Positions 60,920 through 64,000 of a stretch of DNA of 64,000 nt are shown here, in pieces; the first letter of the stretch is position 1, and each line of letters opens with the position of its first letter. The notes below the pieces were generated by a model. The model was not told where the DNA came from. It did not search any database and was given only the letters and a program-made list of their open reading frames with translations. The stretch is from an uncultured Litoreibacter sp. (GTDB lineage: Bacteria; Pseudomonadota; Alphaproteobacteria; Rhodobacterales; Rhodobacteraceae): NCBI GenBank assembly GCA_947504205.1, contig CANNGL010000005.1:366751-430750 (forward strand), written 5' to 3'. The position numbers and the translations under genes are program-made.

Positions 60920-62013
60920 TGTTGCATCGCCATAATATACCCAACTGTTAGCGCTACCAGTAAGCCAATCAGCGCGGCAAAGGCAATCTTGATTTTCGAG
61001 TAAGGTCGTTCACCTTTCACCGCGCCTGTCTGGCCATTGACGACAAATCTGTACGTCTGCCCTCGGTATTTGTAGGCCGCCAACCAGACGGGAAGCAGAA
61101 TATGCTTGAAGGTTATGTCAGACACTTGGGTTTGGGCGTTGTGGATGCGCTGTTTGTCCCCGCCAATGTCGAAGCGGATATCTCGGTTGATCATGGCGTC
61201 CATGTAGGCGCGCGCTTCAACAAACCCGTCATCCAGTTCGACGGTGTAGCCCTCGGCGCGAAACCCGGCCAGATATTCGGGTGAATAGGGCTGTAGCTCG
61301 GTCAGATGCCAAGGGGCGAGAGCGTCGGTATAGGATTTCGGCAGGGAGCGGGAGGCCAGTACCAGAACATCGTCAAATGCGCGCGCGACGCGCCCCTGAA
61401 CATTGCGCCAACGGGTTTTCGCAACACGGACCTGCTGGCGTTTGCCATCGCGGACGACCGTGCGGGTTTCGTAATAGATTGTGCCGCGTTCGCCAGAATA
61501 CTGGGTGCGTGTATCAGCGTCATAGGTCCAATACGGCACGTAGATGCCTTCAAGCTTGCGCCCCTTGCGCGCGTAGTCCTTCAAGCCATTCGGTGCGAAC
61601 CAGAGAGAGCCCAGCCAGTCGGTCATCGCCTTTCGGCCTGCGTTTTCGTCCAAGCTGAAAGGCAGCACTGCCTTGGGTTTGATCTGACGGTTGGTGCCGG
61701 TGTCCGCAACAACCGCGGTGGCACAAAACGGGCATTCCGTTGCATGGGTGGCCGGGTCGAACTCGACCTGTGCGGCACAGTTGGGACAGGTGGTGGAGCG
61801 GACATCCTCCATGTCCAGACGATCAAGGTCATTGGCCAGTGCTTTGCGAAAATCCAGTTCGCGGATTGCGCGCGTGCGCCCCGCACGCACCGGTTCGGTG
61901 TTGCCGCAATGATCACAAACCAATTGCTCGGCGCGCGGATCAAAGCGCATATCCGACCCGCAGGTATCGCACGGGAAGCGGTGTTCGTTCAGAGGCGCGA
62001 GAGCGGCGTCCAT
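60916..62013 (-). CDS. Zinc-ribbon protein with a C-terminal membrane anchor
   Basis: A 365-residue protein. Two N-terminal zinc ribbons are formed by CDTC with CDHC (about 15-36) and CPNC with CPFC (about 76-97). The middle has no known enzyme motif (YVPYWTYDADTRTQYSGERG region). The last about 20 residues are hydrophobic. The family is often labelled primosomal protein N' because of the zinc cysteines, but no helicase motif is present, so I reject that name. It overlaps the kinase gene by ATGA. Confidence 0.75.
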   Translation of the reverse strand: MDAALAPLNEHRFPCDTCGSDMRFDPRAEQLVCDHCGNTEPVRAGRTRAIRELDFRKALANDLDRLDMEDVRSTTCPNCAAQVEFDPATHATECPFCATAVVADTGTNRQIKPKAVLPFSLDENAGRKAMTDWLGSLWFAPNGLKDYARKGRKLEGIYVPYWTYDADTRTQYSGERGTIYYETRTVVRDGKRQQVRVAKTRWRNVQGRVARAFDDVLVLASRSLPKSYTDALAPWHLTELQPYSPEYLAGFRAEGYTVELDDGFVEARAYMDAMINRDIRFDIGGDKQRIHNAQTQVSDITFKHILLPVWLAAYKYRGQTYRFVVNGQTGAVKGERPYSKIKIAFAALIGLLVALTVGYIMAMQQ

Positions 62014-62018
62014 GAGCG

Positions 62019-62432
62019 TCAGAGTACTCCGTGCATGGCCTTGGGCAAAATCATGTGCAGAGCATTATCGCCAAGGGTCGTGTGACGCCAGAGGTGAAAC
62101 ACCGCATGCAGCGCACCGCCCGCGATACAACTAAGGATCAACTGACGGGCGGGCAATTCAAATCCTGCGACCTGTCCCAAGCAAGCCAGCGCGGCCAAGG
62201 CTGTCAGTGTATACAGCAGCCGATGGCCCCAGAGATGTGCGTATCTCGCCCATCCTTTCAGTTTCGGGCCGGGTCGGCCGCTCTGGCCTCGGATCAACGC
62301 AAGGCCCGCCCATACCAAGCCGACCAGACCAAACGCGATCGACCAACCCACGGCCTGCCCCGAGGCGAGCACGGCCAGCATCAGGATCGAATTCGTCCAA
62401 TGCAATGCCTTGTTGCAGGCGTGTCGGTTCAT
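62019..62432 (-). CDS. Cytochrome b561-like membrane protein (paralogue 1)
   Basis: A 137-residue protein with about four spans and several histidines placed as in di-heme cytochrome b561 (KALHWTN, YAHLWGHRLLY, HAVFHLWRHTTLGDNALHM). The C-terminal segment closely repeats that of the next upstream gene. Its start overlaps that gene by four bases. It probably moves electrons from the quinone pool, but the partner is unknown. Confidence 0.75.
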   Translation of the reverse strand: MNRHACNKALHWTNSILMLAVLASGQAVGWSIAFGLVGLVWAGLALIRGQSGRPGPKLKGWARYAHLWGHRLLYTLTALAALACLGQVAGFELPARQLILSCIAGGALHAVFHLWRHTTLGDNALHMILPKAMHGVL

Positions 62433-62986
62433 AAAAACTTGTGCAGGCGTTTGGGGGCCATGATCCTGAGCGCGTTATCCTTGAGATGTATGTGCCGCCA
62501 AATGTGAAACAGCGCGTGGACCGCGACAAGACCCGCAAGCAGGTAAAATTCGACCTCATGGATTTGTCCGACGATGTCATTTGCCTTTGGCAGGCCCAAC
62601 GGTGGGGCGATTGGAACAACGCCACCGGCCCACAGCAGAACCGTCGATGTCAGGCCCAGCAGGAAGCCCGTCAAAGCGACACCGAAAAGCCCCCAGATTA
62701 TGGTCTTGTGCATGATCTGGTGAAAAATGCGGGCTGGACCCGGCAGTTTGGGGCCGGGACGTGAGGCCAGACCTTTGCGAATATACTCAGCAGTCCAGAG
62801 GAGTGCGAGGCTGACAAATATCAACCCAAAGACTGAATGCACCTGAAACGCCCACTGACCGATCGGGCGGACATCCTCCGGCTGCACAACGAAGAACCAG
62901 ATCAGGAAGGGCAGGACCGTCCAATGCAGGATTTTCAGCCGGGTTCGGCGATTGGGCAGATATGTCAGCAGTTGCGCAGGTCGCAT
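62429..62986 (-). CDS. Cytochrome b561-like membrane protein (paralogue 2)
   Basis: A 185-residue protein with about four spans and b561-type histidines (KILHWTV, FQVHSVFG, IFHQIMHKTI, HALFHIWRHIHLKDNALR). It is longer than paralogue 1 at the first and third spans, and the shared tail shows that the two arose by tandem duplication. It is the first gene of the run down to the MFS transporter. Confidence 0.78.
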   Translation of the reverse strand: MRPAQLLTYLPNRRTRLKILHWTVLPFLIWFFVVQPEDVRPIGQWAFQVHSVFGLIFVSLALLWTAEYIRKGLASRPGPKLPGPARIFHQIMHKTIIWGLFGVALTGFLLGLTSTVLLWAGGVVPIAPPLGLPKANDIVGQIHEVEFYLLAGLVAVHALFHIWRHIHLKDNALRIMAPKRLHKFL

Positions 62987-63064
62987 GAGCTACCTTCGCA
63001 TTTTGCAGGTGATCCTCCAAATCACGCTTGCGCCATGTCCCAGTGTCCTTGCCGGTCGGTTGGC

Positions 63065-63997
63065 TTAAGTGATCTTCCGTCCCACCTCGGTGCTGCGCAA
63101 AAGGTGTGCGCCAACACAGCTCAGCACGAAAATGAGGATCACATCCATCAGGCTGTTGCCCGGCAACCCGGTTGGCAGGCGCGCCAGAACTGCCGCGATA
63201 AGGGGATGGATCAGATAGATGCCAAATGACAGGGCAGACAACGCCGAAAGCCAAGGCGGCGTCGCAATATGCACGGAATTGGCCACGAACAGAACGACCA
63301 GTGCGATGCCAAGCTGCAATGCGCCATCGCTCAGGCCCGCCACCGCGAGCAGCAAAAGTGCTGTATACCAGCCGACAAGATGCAGCGCCGCTGTCTGGAT
63401 CATGTGACGGCAGAGCAGGGGGGCCAGCAACACCGCAGGCAGCCCGAATACCCATTGCGCCACACCACCCGGCAGCGTGTCGGTGTTCAGCGCGTAGAGG
63501 CAAGGCAGGCCAATCAGTGCGAAAACGGTCGAAATTCTGGTCGGGCTCAGACGGGAAAGCGGGTCGTGGAACATGATGAACAGGGTGCTGCACACGGCCA
63601 TGAACGGCAAAAACCACAAATGAAGTGACGGGCCGGTCAGGATCATCGACGGGGCGATCCATGCGGTCACAGATTGTTGGGTCGCGACCGCTTGGGCTGT
63701 GTACAAGCCCGTGTAGATTAAGGACCACGCGATAAACGGTGTCAGAAACCGCCAGAACCGACGCTCCAGATCACCGCGTCCGCTTTGCAATTGTAGCGAC
63801 ATCAAGATGAACAGCGGAAGCGCGGCATATCCAATTGCACTTGCCGGACCGTTGGCGTGAAACAGAACGATTCCGAAAGCGCCCAATACGCGCAGCAGCT
63901 CCAGACTGCCATTGCGTGTGGTATCCGATCCGCCAACGCGACGAGGCGCCCAATATCTGGACGCCGCGCGGGTGTTTTCAGCATTTGGATTGAGCAT
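63065..63997 (-). CDS. Acyltransferase 3-family membrane protein
   Basis: A 310-residue protein with about ten hydrophobic spans. The N-terminal LELLRVLGAFGIVLFHANG segment (about 33-51) with the histidine, and the LSFGIYLIHPLI segment near the end are typical of acyltransferase 3 proteins that modify sugars, lipids or peptidoglycan. The ATG lies at the extreme end of the window, so a longer N-terminus cannot be excluded. Confidence 0.78.
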   Translation of the reverse strand: MLNPNAENTRAASRYWAPRRVGGSDTTRNGSLELLRVLGAFGIVLFHANGPASAIGYAALPLFILMSLQLQSGRGDLERRFWRFLTPFIAWSLIYTGLYTAQAVATQQSVTAWIAPSMILTGPSLHLWFLPFMAVCSTLFIMFHDPLSRLSPTRISTVFALIGLPCLYALNTDTLPGGVAQWVFGLPAVLLAPLLCRHMIQTAALHLVGWYTALLLLAVAGLSDGALQLGIALVVLFVANSVHIATPPWLSALSALSFGIYLIHPLIAAVLARLPTGLPGNSLMDVILIFVLSCVGAHLLRSTEVGRKIT

Positions 63998-64000
63998 ATC

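Noticed and set aside
60916-62013. Primosomal protein N' (PriA-like) label for the zinc-ribbon protein
   Set aside because: Only the zinc cysteines are alike; no helicase motifs are present and the protein ends in a membrane segment.

Overview
The window looks like chromosomal DNA of a marine alphaproteobacterium of the Roseobacter group (Rhodobacteraceae). The basis is high-GC coding DNA, a large methylated-amine catabolic cluster, TRAP and TmoXWV-type transporters, a C-P lyase operon, and the housekeeping order murA-DUF2948-hisD-UPF0262-phosphatase-infA-maf-rng-yacG that I associate with this family. This is an inference from gene content; no 16S or ribosomal operon is present.

Region 1 (1-25.5 kb) is a methylated-amine island. 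The minus strand carries amt, a small membrane protein, mgsABC (N-methylglutamate synthase), gmaS (gamma-glutamylmethylamide synthetase) and tmm (trimethylamine monooxygenase). The plus strand carries dmmDABC (dimethylamine monooxygenase with a folate-type partner) and a GFA-family formaldehyde-linked protein. A divergent XRE-cupin/GlxA regulator pair follows, then a MarR regulator with an ABA4-like membrane protein. Next comes a four-subunit sarcosine-oxidase-like operon, which I read as N-methylglutamate dehydrogenase mgdABCD, and the divergent TMAO transporter tmoXWV. A truncated non-pyrrolysine MttB-like methyltransferase lies at the left edge. Together these cover TMAO uptake, TMA to TMAO, DMA to MMA, and MMA to ammonium plus a C1 unit. 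The TMAO demethylase step (tdm) is not in the window. Short operator-like motifs recur in several of the intergenic regions.

Region 2 (25.5-38 kb) holds an acyl-CoA synthetase, a LysM/BON protein, an ABC exporter, tRNA-Gly and tRNA-Thr. It continues with the housekeeping cluster from murA to yacG and ends with tRNA-Phe.

Region 3 (38-41.2 kb) is a patchy, AT-richer stretch behind tRNA-Phe. It holds a secreted hypothetical, a HAD phosphatase gene broken by a frameshift, a membrane protein of unknown role and a SpoU-type methyltransferase.

Region 4 (41.2-49.3 kb) is the C-P lyase cluster phnF / phnGHIJ-VOC-KLN / DUF1045 / phnM, with the DUF1045 (2H phosphoesterase-like) gene inverted inside the run.

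Region 5 (49.3-64 kb) starts with an orphan TadG-like von Willebrand protein behind a perfect CtrA-type box. A GMC oxidoreductase-TerC-TRAP operon with a divergent IclR regulator follows. The last part is an MFS transporter, D-aminoacyl-tRNA deacylase, a PfkB sugar kinase, a zinc-ribbon membrane protein, two tandem cytochrome-b561-like proteins and an acyltransferase.
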